A stretch of DNA of 64,000 bases, from assembly GCF_017743995.1 (NCBI RefSeq), contig NZ_JAGHRB010000010.1:62001-126000 (forward strand), read 5' to 3'. Each line of letters starts with the position of its first letter. Position 1 is the stretch's first letter. The DNA is from Ruegeria sp. R13_0 (GTDB taxonomy: Bacteria; Pseudomonadota; Alphaproteobacteria; Rhodobacterales; Rhodobacteraceae). Below, piece by piece: positions 54,164-63,967 of the stretch. A program made the position numbers and the translations under genes. Below the pieces are notes generated by a model. It had not been told where the DNA came from. It searched no databases and saw only the letters and a program-made list of their open reading frames with translations.

Positions 54164-54258
54164 TATCGGAACCAGCAAAATTCAGCCAAACTTTAAAGCT
54201 AAGGTTGCGACAAGACCCGTGATCCATATGATCGCCGCCTGAAGTTCGGAGTAGTTTG

Positions 54259-54744
54259 ATGGCCCTATTCTCTCGTCGCAGCATCATCGCTTTCCTTGCC
54301 CTGTCTGCCCTCGCCGCGTGCAGCGGTGCCGAGGTTTCACGCGGTGACCCTGATCCCTTCGATCCGCCGCTTTACCCCAACGAAACGCCCGAACTGAGGG
54401 CGTCGATCAACAAATGGGCCGATCACTACGAACTCCCCCGAGAGCTGGTCCACAAACTTGCGATCCGTGAAAGCACGCATCGGCCATGGGCTGTAAACCG
54501 GCCGTATTACGGGCTTTTGCAGATCCTGCCAGCCACGGCCCGTTCGATGGGATACAGCGGCAGCGCACAAGGGTTGCTGGATGCCGACACCAATCTTGAG
54601 TTCGCTGGAAAGTACCTGCGCGGCGCGTGGTTATTGGCGGACGGAGATCAACAACGCGCGATTTTCCTTTACGCCAAAGGCTTTTACCCCGAAGCGAAGG
54701 CACGTGGCATGCTTGTCGAAACAGGGCTGCGGCCCGCACCCTAG
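54259..54744 (+). CDS. Lytic transglycosylase lipoprotein
   Basis: A 161-residue outer-membrane-anchored murein lyase. A lipoprotein signal with lipobox LAAC (Cys at about residue 19) is followed by the SLT domain: catalytic Glu in LAIRESTHRPWAVN, then YYGLLQILPATARSMGYSG and the NLEFAGKYLRGAW helix. It is shorter than typical SLT proteins, a minimal catalytic domain. The start ATG 54259 has CGGAG upstream. Confidence 0.9.
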   Translation: MALFSRRSIIAFLALSALAACSGAEVSRGDPDPFDPPLYPNETPELRASINKWADHYELPRELVHKLAIRESTHRPWAVNRPYYGLLQILPATARSMGYSGSAQGLLDADTNLEFAGKYLRGAWLLADGDQQRAIFLYAKGFYPEAKARGMLVETGLRPAP

Positions 54745-54964
54745 GCCCTGAGCGCTGTTAGCAGTTTGGGCGAAATAGTGACAAAAATGCTCTAGAGCCC
54801 GAAACAACACGCCAAGAGCTTAGACATTTCCTGCATTGACTTGTCATGTTTTGAATTATGTGATGTCCTGATTGCCGTGAGGTAAGTTGGGTTCCACTCT
54901 AGGTAAATTGCAAGTCCGGCCACACCACCGGATTTCAAGATAAGCCGCAGGTCGTAGGCGAAAG

Positions 54965-55666
54965 ATGGAGATCGTTGATCTGAGCACTCTGCCGGACTCG
55001 GAAACTCGGTACACCGAGTTTCTGAAGCAGGTGTGCGAAAAACACGATATGGATCACGCCGCCTATGCCGGGATGAACCCCGCGGCTGGCACGGTTGCCG
55101 GCTTCGTGACCTATGATGATGCCTGGAACGAGCATTACCAGAAACAGGGTCTGGTCATGATTGACCCGACACTTCACATGGCAAAGCGCAGCATCGCCCC
55201 CGTTGATTGGAGCCGCCTGGAACGCAGCCCCGACTTCCAACGCGTATTCCGCGATGCACATGATTTTGGCCTTTCCAATCAAGGGGTTACGATACCAGTT
55301 CGCGGCCCTTACGGGGATATCGGGTTCCTGAGTGCGACGCGGGATTGCTCCAAGGAAGAATGGCGAAAGCTTTATACCCATGTGATCAGCGATCTGCAGT
55401 CCATGGCCGTGCATATTCATGACAACGTGGTGACCTCGGATGAGCTGACTGGTGCCCTCTATCATCCCAACCTATCGACCCGTGAGGCCGAGATCCTCCA
55501 ATGGGTCGCGGCCGGGAAGTCACAGCAGGATATCGGCGACATCCTTTCGATCTCGCACCGCACCGTTGAGGTTCACCTGCGCTCCAGCCGCGAAAAACTC
55601 AGTGCTTTGACGACGCCTCAGGCCGTAGGGCGGGCGATCGCGATCGGGCTTATCACCCCGGGATAA
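54965..55666 (+). CDS. luxR: LuxR-type quorum-sensing regulator
   Basis: A 233-residue transcription factor. The N-terminal autoinducer-binding domain has the conserved ligand residues Trp54, Tyr58, Asp67, Pro68 and Trp82 (TraR numbering plus 3), and Gly107 before TIPVRG. The C-terminal LuxR helix-turn-helix (about 168-225) shows LSTREAEILQWVAAGKSQQDI and HRTVEVHLRSSREKL. It lies 107 bases upstream of luxI on the same strand. By family knowledge it binds an acyl-homoserine lactone and controls luxI and other genes. Confidence 0.94.
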   Translation: MEIVDLSTLPDSETRYTEFLKQVCEKHDMDHAAYAGMNPAAGTVAGFVTYDDAWNEHYQKQGLVMIDPTLHMAKRSIAPVDWSRLERSPDFQRVFRDAHDFGLSNQGVTIPVRGPYGDIGFLSATRDCSKEEWRKLYTHVISDLQSMAVHIHDNVVTSDELTGALYHPNLSTREAEILQWVAAGKSQQDIGDILSISHRTVEVHLRSSREKLSALTTPQAVGRAIAIGLITPG

Positions 55667-55730
55667 ACACAAAAATCACACAATTCGGCCAAAATACGGG
55701 AAACCCCCAATAGAAATCTCCCTTCAAACA

Positions 55731-55748
55731 GGTAACGATCAGTTTACC
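55731..55748. promoter_or_regulatory. Possible lux-box-like repeat before luxI
   Basis: GGTAACGATCAGTTTACC, an imperfect inverted repeat with arms GGTAA/TTACC, 25 bases before the luxI start codon. The size fits a LuxR-type site, but the sequence matches no consensus closely and its closeness to the start codon is unusual for activation. Confidence 0.35.
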
Positions 55749-55773
55749 GAACAACCACTCGAAGGGGGAAACA

Positions 55774-56628
55774 ATGATCATCGTAGTAGATGGGCTGAAC
55801 AGACACCAATTCAGCGACGTTCTAGACGAAATGTTTGAACTGCGCGCGCGCGTTTTCGGCGAACGCCTGGGCTGGGACGTCAAAATCGAAGACGGCAAAG
55901 AGATCGATGAGTTCGATCACTTGGATCCTGCATACGTAATTGGACTCGACGACGGGGGGAATGTCGTCGCAGCCGTGCGTGCCCTGCAGACCACCGGACC
56001 GCACATGTTGTCGGACGTGTTCTCGGCCATTCTGGATGGCGAACCTCCGATCCGCAGCGCGACCATGTGGGAATCGACCCGCTTCTGCGTCGACACCCAG
56101 CGACTGAACCGTGGCAAAGACAAGAACTCAGTCTCTTACGCGACCTGTGAGCTGATGATCGGCTCGCTGGAATACGCGAAGAACGCCGGTATCCAGGACA
56201 TCATCACCGTGATTGATCCGATCATGGATCGGGTGCTGAAACGCTCGAACTGTGCGCCGTACGACTATGTGGGTAAAACCGTTCCGATGGGCAAAGTTTC
56301 AGCCCTTGCCGCCCTGCTGGATTGCACCGATGAACGCATCGACGCCATTCGGGACTTTGCCGGCATCACAACTGATGTTTTCCTGGAAGAAGACAAGGCG
56401 CTTGAGCTGTTCAACAGCAAGAAGCAGCTTGATCAGAGCCCTGCAAATCGCGACCACAAGCCGCTCACAGAGCTGGAGAAGTACTTTGTGGAGCAGATGA
56501 ACGCAGCGCGGACCGAGGCCGAACGGCAAGACGTTCTGCGGCTGATCGAAACGCTCACAGACACTTTCACGCCAGAGCAGAAGACCGCCCTGCTACATAC
56601 CCCCCGTGCTTTTGCTCATGAGGCCTGA
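55774..56628 (+). CDS. luxI: Acyl-homoserine-lactone synthase, long form
   Basis: A 284-residue LuxI-family enzyme making acyl-homoserine lactone from S-adenosylmethionine and acyl-ACP. The invariant residues are present: Arg24, Phe28, Trp34, Asp45, Asp48, Arg69, Glu100 and Arg103 (in RARVFGERLGWDV, AAVRALQ and WESTRFCV). LuxI proteins are mostly 190-230 residues; here about 65 extra, helical, charged residues follow (from about 218, SPANRDHKPLTELEKYFVEQ on). AAGGGGG is 7 bases before the ATG. A terminator follows at 56659. Confidence 0.93.
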   Translation: MIIVVDGLNRHQFSDVLDEMFELRARVFGERLGWDVKIEDGKEIDEFDHLDPAYVIGLDDGGNVVAAVRALQTTGPHMLSDVFSAILDGEPPIRSATMWESTRFCVDTQRLNRGKDKNSVSYATCELMIGSLEYAKNAGIQDIITVIDPIMDRVLKRSNCAPYDYVGKTVPMGKVSALAALLDCTDERIDAIRDFAGITTDVFLEEDKALELFNSKKQLDQSPANRDHKPLTELEKYFVEQMNAARTEAERQDVLRLIETLTDTFTPEQKTALLHTPRAFAHEA

Positions 56629-56658
56629 CCCCCTCACCTCATAGTACAAAGCCACCCT

Positions 56659-56697
56659 AGCGGAGTCGCCCTGATCAGGCGGCTCCGCTTCTTTTTT
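56659..56697 (+). terminator. Terminator after luxI
   Basis: Stem AGCGGAG..GCC / GGC..CTCCGCT with a loop containing CTGATCA, followed by a T-rich run CTTTTTT. Confidence 0.85.
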
Positions 56698-56723
56698 GCG
56701 CCCCCGAAAGGGTGGGAAGAGGA

Positions 56724-58055
56724 TTATTCCTCTTCCAGTGCCTCAACGGCTTTTTGCAGATCGTCTTTGCTGACTTCTTTGTCAGAGACCTGAGCCAGTT
56801 CGAACACGTAGTCGACGACCTTGTCTTCGAAGATCGGTGCGCGCAGTTGCTGCTGCATCTGTGCGTTCTGCTGAACGAACTCGAAGAACTGACGCTCCTG
56901 ACCCGGGTATTGACGCGCCTGGTTCATGATCGCCTGAGTCATCTCGGCATCGGTGACTTCGACCTCAGCCTTCTGACCCAGCTCTGCCAGCAGCAGGCCC
57001 AGACGCACACGGCGTTCGGCCAGTTTGTTGTGCTCATCCGAAGGCTCGATCTCGCCGTGGTCGTGACCTTCCACATCCGGGTTTTCATCGTGGAACAGCT
57101 GGTGTGCGATTTGCTTGGCTTCGGCTTCAACCAGCGACGGAGGCAGGTCGAACGACACTTTGGTGTCCAGCGCGTCGAGCAGGCCACGCTTCATGACAGC
57201 GCGCGCGGCACCGGCATATTCGGCTTCCAGACGCTCGGATATCTGGCCCTTCAGAGCTTCCAGATCCTCGGCGCCAAATTTGGTTGCCAGCTCGTCGTTG
57301 ATCTCGGCTGCAACCGGCTCTTTCACTTCTTTGATGGTGCAAGTGAAAACAGCGTCTTTGCCGGCCAGATGCTCGGCACCGTATTCCTCGGGGAAGGTGA
57401 CGTTGACGTCTTTTTCTTCCTCGGCTTTCACGCCAACCAGTTGCTCTTCGAAGCCAGGGATGAAGCTGTTCGAGCCCAGAACCAGCGGGTAGTCCTCGGC
57501 CGAGCCACCTTCGAATTCTTCACCATCTACCTTGCCGACAAAGTCGAACACGATCTGGTCGCCGTCTTTGGCTTTCGAACCTTTGCGACGCGCTTTGAAG
57601 TCCTGCGCGGTTTCAGCCAGATTGTTCAGCGCTTCTTCGACGGCTGCGTCGTCTGCTTTGACAACCAGCTTTTCCAGCTCGACTGATTTCAGATCAACTT
57701 CCGGGATTTCCGGCAGCGCCTCATAGGACATCGCGACCTCGACATCGTCGCCTTCTTTCCAGTCCTCGTTAGTCATCTTGACCTCGGGCTGCAGCGCAGG
57801 GCGGTCGCCGCTGTCCTCAAAGTGTTTGTTCATCGCACCGTCGATGGTTTCCTGCATGGCTTCGCCCAGCAGACGCTGACCAAACTGCTTTTTCAGCAAC
57901 GCCATCGGCACTTTGCCTTTGCGGAAACCCTTCATCTCTACTTCGGGCTGCGCTTCGGTCAGTTTCTCGTTGACCTTATCGTCCAGCTCGGCTGCGGTCA
58001 CAACGATGTTGTAGCCGCGTTTCAGACCTTCGTTCAGCGTCTCGGTAACCTGCAT
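56724..58055 (-). CDS. tig: Trigger factor
   Basis: A 443-residue ribosome-bound chaperone that receives nascent chains. Ribosome-binding domain (about 1-140) with the GFRKGKVP signature, PPIase/FKBP domain (about 150-240; [19 protein letters not shown]) and C-terminal cradle, ending acidic KAVEALEEE. The start [15 protein letters not shown] at 58055 is the family form; a longer upstream frame is not supported. It may help fold ribosomal and secreted proteins. Confidence 0.96.
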   Translation of the reverse strand: MQVTETLNEGLKRGYNIVVTAAELDDKVNEKLTEAQPEVEMKGFRKGKVPMALLKKQFGQRLLGEAMQETIDGAMNKHFEDSGDRPALQPEVKMTNEDWKEGDDVEVAMSYEALPEIPEVDLKSVELEKLVVKADDAAVEEALNNLAETAQDFKARRKGSKAKDGDQIVFDFVGKVDGEEFEGGSAEDYPLVLGSNSFIPGFEEQLVGVKAEEEKDVNVTFPEEYGAEHLAGKDAVFTCTIKEVKEPVAAEINDELATKFGAEDLEALKGQISERLEAEYAGAARAVMKRGLLDALDTKVSFDLPPSLVEAEAKQIAHQLFHDENPDVEGHDHGEIEPSDEHNKLAERRVRLGLLLAELGQKAEVEVTDAEMTQAIMNQARQYPGQERQFFEFVQQNAQMQQQLRAPIFEDKVVDYVFELAQVSDKEVSKDDLQKAVEALEEE

Positions 58056-58187
58056 TATGGTAGTCCCCATAGGATTCGGGGCGCGCAAAACGGCGCGCCG
58101 GGCAAATTTGACGCCTTCTATTTGCCCAGCCGCCCACGTGCAAGGGGGCAATGCCCGGATCACCCCGGTTTTACCGTCTTCAACAGC

Positions 58188-58220
58188 AAAAAAACGCCCC
58201 AGCTGGAACCGGAGCGTTTT
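58188..58220 (-). terminator. Terminator behind the decayed outer-membrane gene
   Basis: On the minus strand a stem AAAACGCTCC / GGGGCGTTTT followed by TTTT, 20 bases beyond the stop of the barrel remnant. It could also end transcripts entering from the nnr side before tig. Confidence 0.75.
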
Positions 58221-58239
58221 GTGAAACACCTATCGCTGA

Positions 58240-58772
58240 TCAGAACTGCCAGCGCGCGCCCAAAACCCAGGCGTCGTTGTTGTCAAACGAGGTGCCATCC
58301 TCGAAATCGCGATCGCGATATTTCAGGTAGACATCAGTATTGATCAGGTAGATCCGCTGTAAGACCACAATGCCTCATGCTTTTGTGCTCGACCCGCAGG
58401 TTTTGAAATCAGAGCCTTCCAAGCGATTGCGGCGCTGAACCCGTTGATGTCACGTGTATCGTTACGAAGACGCATGTAACGGCCGCCGCAAAGGGTGTTG
58501 GTGAAAGCGCCAACCTTGGTGCCGCTTGAAATCCCATCACCCCCCCCCAATAGCGAAAGCCCCAGTTTTCTCGTCGGAGTCAGATCAAAGGACCGTCCGA
58601 GCATAATAGAAATCCGTTTCGGCCGCCCCAGAAGAAGTCATACTCGAGAGCTTGCCATTGGGCCGCACAAGGCGCAGGACCAAGCCGCCGACAGAACGCG
58701 CAGAGCCGCCACCCCGACTTCTCGGGACTTCACATCCAGGCTCCGGTTTCGACCGCAATCGTACCAACACCA
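58240..58772 (-). pseudogene. Decayed outer-membrane beta-barrel gene
   Basis: No intact gene lies between nnr and tig, but the minus strand keeps the end of an outer-membrane barrel. The last 44 codons before the stop at 58240-58242 read TDVYLKYRDRDFEDGTSF then DNNDAWVLGARWQF, with the terminal aromatic residue and alternating hydrophobic pattern used by BamA. Upstream, other frames hold LEYDFFWGGRNGF and SFDLTPTRKLGLSLLGG pieces broken by stops. A run of nine C (58540-58548, nine G on the coding strand) sits inside. Its own terminator survives. Confidence 0.55.
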
Positions 58773-60416
58773 TCACAAACTCATGTCTCTCAACACCTCT
58801 GGCAAGACCTCAGGCAGATCTTCAGCAATTAATCCGGCACCAAATCGGCGCGCGCATTCCACATGAAGCCATGCCGCCGTTTCCGCCGCGCTCATCGCGT
58901 CGAACCCCCGAGCCAATAGCCCGGTGATGAAACCGGCCAACACATCCCCGGACCCAGCCGTCGCCAGCCAAGGGGCCGCGCGCTCATACTGCGCCGAATG
59001 AACCGAACACCGCCCGTCAGGGGCGGCAATCACCGTATCTGGCCCCTTGAACAGCACGACACAGCCGGCGCGCTTTGCAGCCTCACGCGTTGCATCAACC
59101 TTGGAGAACGCCGGACCTCGGGTCGGTGGGGCCGAGAGCTTCTCGGCAATATCAGGAAACAGCCGCGCAAATTCGCCGCCGTGAGGCGTCAGAACACAGC
59201 CTTCATGCAGCTGACCGAACAAGGCCGAAGGGTCTTCGGAAAATGCCGTTAGCGCGTCCGCGTCCAACACCGTTGCGCGCTGCGCAGCGAAGGCAACAGG
59301 TACCAGATCCGCCGCTCGTTCAACGCCCAGCCCAGGGCCAAGACACAAAGCGTTAAGTCGATGATCCTTTAGAATGTCGCGCAGATCATCGCCCCCTTCG
59401 ACCCGTTTCATCATCAGGGCCGTGATCTGACAGGCCACCTCCATCTGCGCCGAGGGCGGCACACCCAATGTCACCAACCCTGCCCCAATCCGTAACGCCC
59501 CGCGACCCGACAGTCGCGCGGCTCCGGTTATTCCAAAACCGCCCGTCAGGATCAAAGCATGCCCATGCGCGTATTTGTGGCCCGGCGCCCCCTTCCCCAA
59601 CTCCTCGCCATACGGCTGCCGAACCGCCGTCACCACTTCGGGCGCGCTTGGCTCGACCCTTAGCCCGATATCCTTGACGACCAACTTCCCGCAATAGGAC
59701 GCCCCGTCCCCCAGAACATGCCCAAGCTTTCGCGAGTGAAACGAGACCGTCAGGGCCGAGCGGGCACAGCGCCGGCCATGCGCAGGAAACGCACCACCCA
59801 AAACCTCTCCTGAATCAGAACACAGCCCCGAGGGTAGATCAATCGCAACCGTTCGCGGCGGCACGATATCTGTACCGCGCCCCTGCCGCCGCAAAGCCCT
59901 GGCATCTGCGGCATCATCATGCGCCCAAAGGAGCTCCCAAAGCGCAGGATCGTCGATTGGCCGCGCCAACCCTGTCCCAAACAACGCATCAATCGACACA
60001 TCCGGATGGCGCAAGTCCTCATCCCCCAAATCCGCCTTCGCGCGTGTTGGTCCACCCCACCGCTCATAATTCGTCCGCGCGTCTTCAGGCAGTTTCAAAG
60101 GGTCGCCAAACAAGACCACCTCAACCACCCAGCCCAGTTGCCGAAGCAGCCGTGCCACCACAAACCCATCACCCCCATTGTTCCCGGGTCCGCACAGAAC
60201 CAAGGCACGCAAGGGACCCTCTTCATCTGGCTCTAAATATCCCGGGGAGCTCGAGGGGCTGGCCCCTCGATCCCTCAGCTCTGGCCATTCCTCGAAGATC
60301 GCGTCCACAACGCCCTGACCCGCGCGCTCCATCAGCTCCAGCCCGGTCACCTCGCCCGAGTCGATGGCCGCCCGTTCCAGCGCACCCATCTGCGCAGCCG
60401 TCAGCAAATCAACCAT
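58773..60416 (-). CDS. nnr: Bifunctional NAD(P)H-hydrate epimerase/dehydratase
   Basis: A 547-residue repair enzyme that restores hydrated NAD(P)H. N-terminal YjeF epimerase domain (about 1-230, with LVLCGPGNNGGDGFVVARLL) and C-terminal ADP-dependent dehydratase domain (about 250-540, with GHALILTGGFGITGAARL, LTPHGGEFARLF and ATAGSGDVLAGFITGLLA). Oddity: residues about 49-67 (RDRGASPSSSPGYLEPDEE) come from a REP-like repeat lying in frame at 60221-60270, between a helix and the strand before GPGNNGGDG. Confidence 0.92.
   Translation of the reverse strand: MVDLLTAAQMGALERAAIDSGEVTGLELMERAGQGVVDAIFEEWPELRDRGASPSSSPGYLEPDEEGPLRALVLCGPGNNGGDGFVVARLLRQLGWVVEVVLFGDPLKLPEDARTNYERWGGPTRAKADLGDEDLRHPDVSIDALFGTGLARPIDDPALWELLWAHDDAADARALRRQGRGTDIVPPRTVAIDLPSGLCSDSGEVLGGAFPAHGRRCARSALTVSFHSRKLGHVLGDGASYCGKLVVKDIGLRVEPSAPEVVTAVRQPYGEELGKGAPGHKYAHGHALILTGGFGITGAARLSGRGALRIGAGLVTLGVPPSAQMEVACQITALMMKRVEGGDDLRDILKDHRLNALCLGPGLGVERAADLVPVAFAAQRATVLDADALTAFSEDPSALFGQLHEGCVLTPHGGEFARLFPDIAEKLSAPPTRGPAFSKVDATREAAKRAGCVVLFKGPDTVIAAPDGRCSVHSAQYERAAPWLATAGSGDVLAGFITGLLARGFDAMSAAETAAWLHVECARRFGAGLIAEDLPEVLPEVLRDMSL
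60221..60270 (-). repeat. REP-like unit inside the nnr reading frame
   Basis: Third copy of the unit seen at 2635-2754. Read on the minus strand it has a perfect 9-bp hairpin TCGAGGGGC-CA-GCCCCTCGA (60251-60270), then GCTCC and CCGGGATATTT-AGA-GCCAGATGAAG (60221-60245 for the arm). It lies within the coding sequence of the hydrate-repair enzyme and keeps the frame open. Confidence 0.75.
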
Positions 60417-60579
60417 CTCAAATCCTCACGCGATTCAATTTCGATTACTTTTTGTGCAAACCGATCAAAATTTGACCATGCGCCTTCTTTCAATGCACCA
60501 GATCACGCCGAAGCGCGCAATCGGATTGCTGCATCCCTTTAGACGTGATCACTGCACCTCAGACAACCATGCAAGGTGA

Positions 60580-60924
<345 letters not shown>

Positions 60925-60957
60925 CACACCCATCTTCAACTCAGAGGAAACAAGAGA

Positions 60958-62364
60958 ATGAGCAAGGACGCAGTTCTTCAGCTGATCAAGGACGAAGGCG
61001 CAGAGTACGTCGACATCCGTTTCACCGACCCGCGCGGCAAGCTTCAGCACGTGACCATCATGGCCGACCAGGTCGATGAAGACTTCCTGGAAGAAGGCTT
61101 CATGTTCGATGGTTCGTCCATTGCGGGCTGGAAGTCGATCGAAGCGTCGGACATGAAACTGATGCCCGACACCGAAAGCGCCTATGTCGACCCGTTCTAC
61201 GCGGAAAAAACCATCTGCGTTCACTGCTCGGTTGTTGAGCCCGACACCGGCGAAGCCTATGAGCGTGACCCGCGCGGCACCGCCCAGAAAGCCGAAGCTT
61301 ACCTGAAAGCCTCGGGCATCGGTGATGTGGCCTACATGGGCCCCGAAGCTGAATTCTTCCTGTTCGACGACGTCCGTTTCTCGAACAGCATCAACAAAGT
61401 ATCCTACGAAGTTGATGCGACCGACGCGTCGTGGAACACCGACACCGAGTACGAGATGGGCAACATGGGCCATCGTCCGGGCGTCAAGGGCGGCTACTTC
61501 CCCGTGAACCCGGTTGACGAAGCACAAGACCTGCGTTCGGAAATGCTGTCGACCATGAAGCGTCTGGGCATGAAAGTGGACAAGCACCACCACGAGGTTG
61601 CGTCCTGTCAGCATGAGCTGGGCTTGATCTTTGACAGCCTGACCAAGCAAGCCGACGAGCTGCAGAAGTACAAATACGTCATCCACAACGTTGCGCACGC
61701 CTATGGCAAGTCGGCCACCTTCATGCCGAAGCCGATCGCAGGTGACAACGGCACCGGTATGCACGTGAACATGTCGATCTGGAAAGACGGCAAGCCTCTG
61801 TTCGCCGGCGACAAATACGCCGACCTGTCGGACGAAGCGCTGTACTTCATCGGCGGTGTTCTGAAGCACGCGAAGACTCTGAACGCCTTCACCAACCCGT
61901 CGACCAACAGCTACAAGCGACTGATCCCGGGCTTCGAAGCACCTGTTCTGCGCGCCTACTCGGCCCGTAACCGTTCGGGTTGTGTCCGTATTCCGTGGAC
62001 CGAAAGCCCGAAAGCCAAGCGCGTCGAGGCTCGCTTCCCTGACCCAGCTGCGAACCCCTACCTGGCGTTTGCTGCGCTGCTTATGGCTGGTCTGGACGGC
62101 ATCAAGAACAAGATCGATCCGGGCGAAGCCATGGACAAGAACCTGTACGATCTGCCTGCTGAAGAACTGGCCGACATCCCGACCGTTTGCGGCTCGCTGC
62201 GTGAGGCTCTGGAAGCTCTGGCATCCGATCACGACTTCCTGCTGCAGGGCGACGTGTTCACCAAAGACCAGATCGACGGCTACATCGCACTGAAGATGGA
62301 AGAGGTCGAAACCTACGAGCACACACCGCACCCGGTAGAATACGGCATGTACTACAGCTGCTAA
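60958..62364 (+). CDS. glnA: Glutamine synthetase type I
   Basis: A 468-residue dodecameric enzyme that makes glutamine from glutamate, ammonia and ATP. Metal and substrate motifs: [35 protein letters not shown] and [10 protein letters not shown]. The adenylylation tyrosine, about residue 397, lies in [15 protein letters not shown], so activity should be controlled by GlnE in response to GlnB. AGAGGAAAC lies before the ATG. A terminator follows. Confidence 0.97.
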   Translation: MSKDAVLQLIKDEGAEYVDIRFTDPRGKLQHVTIMADQVDEDFLEEGFMFDGSSIAGWKSIEASDMKLMPDTESAYVDPFYAEKTICVHCSVVEPDTGEAYERDPRGTAQKAEAYLKASGIGDVAYMGPEAEFFLFDDVRFSNSINKVSYEVDATDASWNTDTEYEMGNMGHRPGVKGGYFPVNPVDEAQDLRSEMLSTMKRLGMKVDKHHHEVASCQHELGLIFDSLTKQADELQKYKYVIHNVAHAYGKSATFMPKPIAGDNGTGMHVNMSIWKDGKPLFAGDKYADLSDEALYFIGGVLKHAKTLNAFTNPSTNSYKRLIPGFEAPVLRAYSARNRSGCVRIPWTESPKAKRVEARFPDPAANPYLAFAALLMAGLDGIKNKIDPGEAMDKNLYDLPAEELADIPTVCGSLREALEALASDHDFLLQGDVFTKDQIDGYIALKMEEVETYEHTPHPVEYGMYYSC

Positions 62365-62387
62365 GCCGGTTGCAGACCTACCATTCC

Positions 62388-62415
62388 AAGGGCGTCCATT
62401 CGGGCGCCCTTGTTT
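62388..62415 (+). terminator. Terminator of glnB-glnA
   Basis: Stem AAGGGCG..CC / GG..CGCCCTT around ATTC, followed by TGTTT; T-run is short. Confidence 0.7.
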
Positions 62416-62467
62416 CGTTTGGCGTGATCTTTCAAACTGACAGTCAAAACAGGTTGGGAGAGAGCGC

Positions 62468-63112
62468 ATGTCACCCGATGACCCGTTCGCGCAATTCACC
62501 GAATATGTGACCTCGGCGGAACAGCTGGAAGGCATTACCGGCGCGCCATTGCCTCAGATCATCGCAAAGGAACTGTCGGCTCTGGATCAGATGTGCCGGG
62601 ACTTCATCGACAGGTCCACATTCTGCCTGATAGCATCAGCCAACCCGGACGGGTATCTTGATATCTCGCCGCGTGGCGATCCCGAAGGCTTCGTGCATGT
62701 CATCTCGGATAAAATGCTCGCTATCCCTGACCGACCCGGCAACAAACGCGTCGATACCTTTCACAACGTTCTGAAAGACCCACGCGTCAGTGTAATCTTC
62801 TTCGTCCCCGGCAAGATGGAGACGCTGCGCCTTCGCGGTACGGCGCGCATCTGTTCCGATGAAACGCTCTTGGGTACCATGGCCATCAAAGGCAAAGCGC
62901 CCAAGTTGGCGCTGCTGATCCATGTCGAAACCGCCTTTGCCCACTGCCCTAAATGCGTCATCCGCTCCAACCTCTGGCAGCCGGAGAACTGGCCTGACTC
63001 CTCAGACCTGCCGAATATGAACGCGATGATGGTCAAACACGCCAAGATCGACAAAACCCCCGATGAATGGTTCGAAGACCTCAAGCAAGCAGGTGAGTTG
63101 GACCTGTATTAA
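62468..63112 (+). CDS. PPOX-class FMN-dependent enzyme
   Basis: A 214-residue split-barrel flavin protein of the pyridoxamine 5'-phosphate oxidase-like group, close to the DR_2398 (TIGR04025) family. FMN-binding signatures are FCLIASANPDGYLDISPRGD, LAIPDRPGNKRVDTFHNVL and VSVIFFVPGKMETLRLRGTA. A C-terminal cysteine pair region HCPKCVIRSNLW is typical of the family. The reaction is unknown; members reduce or oxidise small molecules. Confidence 0.87.
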   Translation: MSPDDPFAQFTEYVTSAEQLEGITGAPLPQIIAKELSALDQMCRDFIDRSTFCLIASANPDGYLDISPRGDPEGFVHVISDKMLAIPDRPGNKRVDTFHNVLKDPRVSVIFFVPGKMETLRLRGTARICSDETLLGTMAIKGKAPKLALLIHVETAFAHCPKCVIRSNLWQPENWPDSSDLPNMNAMMVKHAKIDKTPDEWFEDLKQAGELDLY

Positions 63113-63175
63113 ACCCTTTGCGAAGCAAGGGCTGGCGGCTAGCCTTGGTGCAGATTGTATGAAGGAATTGACCTT

Positions 63176-63967
63176 ATGTTGCGCATTCTAACCCTGACGC
63201 TCGCCCTGTCTGCACCGACGCTTGGTCTCGCGGCCCCCTGTGGGAATACCAGTGCCGGGTTCGAGGCTTGGAAAGCAGATTTCGCAAAGCAGGCCAAGAA
63301 ATCCGGGGTAAAGAAGAAGGGCCTGCAGGCCTTGGCGCAAACGCAATATGCGACCGGAACCATTGCCGCGGATCGCAACCAGAAAAGCTTCAAATACTCG
63401 CTGGACAAATTCATGCGCGTGCGCGGGGCCGATACCATCGTTGCACAGGGACGCAAACGGAAGGCCAGAAACCCGGATTTCTACGCCGCGTTGGAACGCC
63501 AATATGGAGTTCCCGCCGGGGTTCTGATCGCCATCCACGGCATGGAAACCGGCTTTGGGGGTTTTATGGGCGACAGTCAGGTTGTGTCAGCAATAACCAC
63601 TCTGGCCTATGATTGTCGCCGATCCGAGTTCTTCATTCCCCATGCAATTGGGGCACTGAAGCTGGTCGATCAGGGCAGTATCACCATGGCGACAAAAGGG
63701 GCAAAACATGGCGAGTTGGGCCATACTCAGTTTCTGCCCGGCAACGCGCTGACCTACGGTGTCGATGCTACTGGGGACCGGCGTGTGGACTTCTACAACA
63801 TGACGGATGCGTTGGCCTCAACCGCCAATTTCCTGCGCAAGAAGGGCTGGAAACCCGGTCGCGGCTACCAGCCGGGGCAGCCAAATTTCAAGGTTATCCA
63901 GCAGTGGAACGCAGCCTCGGTTTACCAGCAATCGATCGCGATAATGGCCGCCCGAATCGATGGATAG
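63176..63967 (+). CDS. Lytic murein transglycosylase, MltB type
   Basis: A 263-residue periplasmic murein lyase of the SLT_2/MltB group. Signal peptide MLRILTLTLALSAPTLGLAA (cleavage near 20). The catalytic glutamate is in LIAIHGMETGFGGFMG, and the domain continues with ALTTLAYDCRRSEFF-like sequence, GELGHTQFLPGNALTYGVD and the C-terminal VIQQWNAASVYQQSIA. The start at 63176 was chosen for AAGGA 9 bases upstream and the signal peptide. No lipobox. Confidence 0.92.
   Translation: MLRILTLTLALSAPTLGLAAPCGNTSAGFEAWKADFAKQAKKSGVKKKGLQALAQTQYATGTIAADRNQKSFKYSLDKFMRVRGADTIVAQGRKRKARNPDFYAALERQYGVPAGVLIAIHGMETGFGGFMGDSQVVSAITTLAYDCRRSEFFIPHAIGALKLVDQGSITMATKGAKHGELGHTQFLPGNALTYGVDATGDRRVDFYNMTDALASTANFLRKKGWKPGRGYQPGQPNFKVIQQWNAASVYQQSIAIMAARIDG

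Noticed and set aside
54745..54964. Lux box or small RNA upstream of luxR
   Set aside because: The 220 bases are AT-richer, but I found no inverted repeat of lux-box size or terminator that would support a call.
58540..58548. Phase-variable poly-G tract in a surface gene
   Set aside because: Changing the tract length alone does not restore one frame; further stops lie on both sides, so the gene looks dead rather than switchable.
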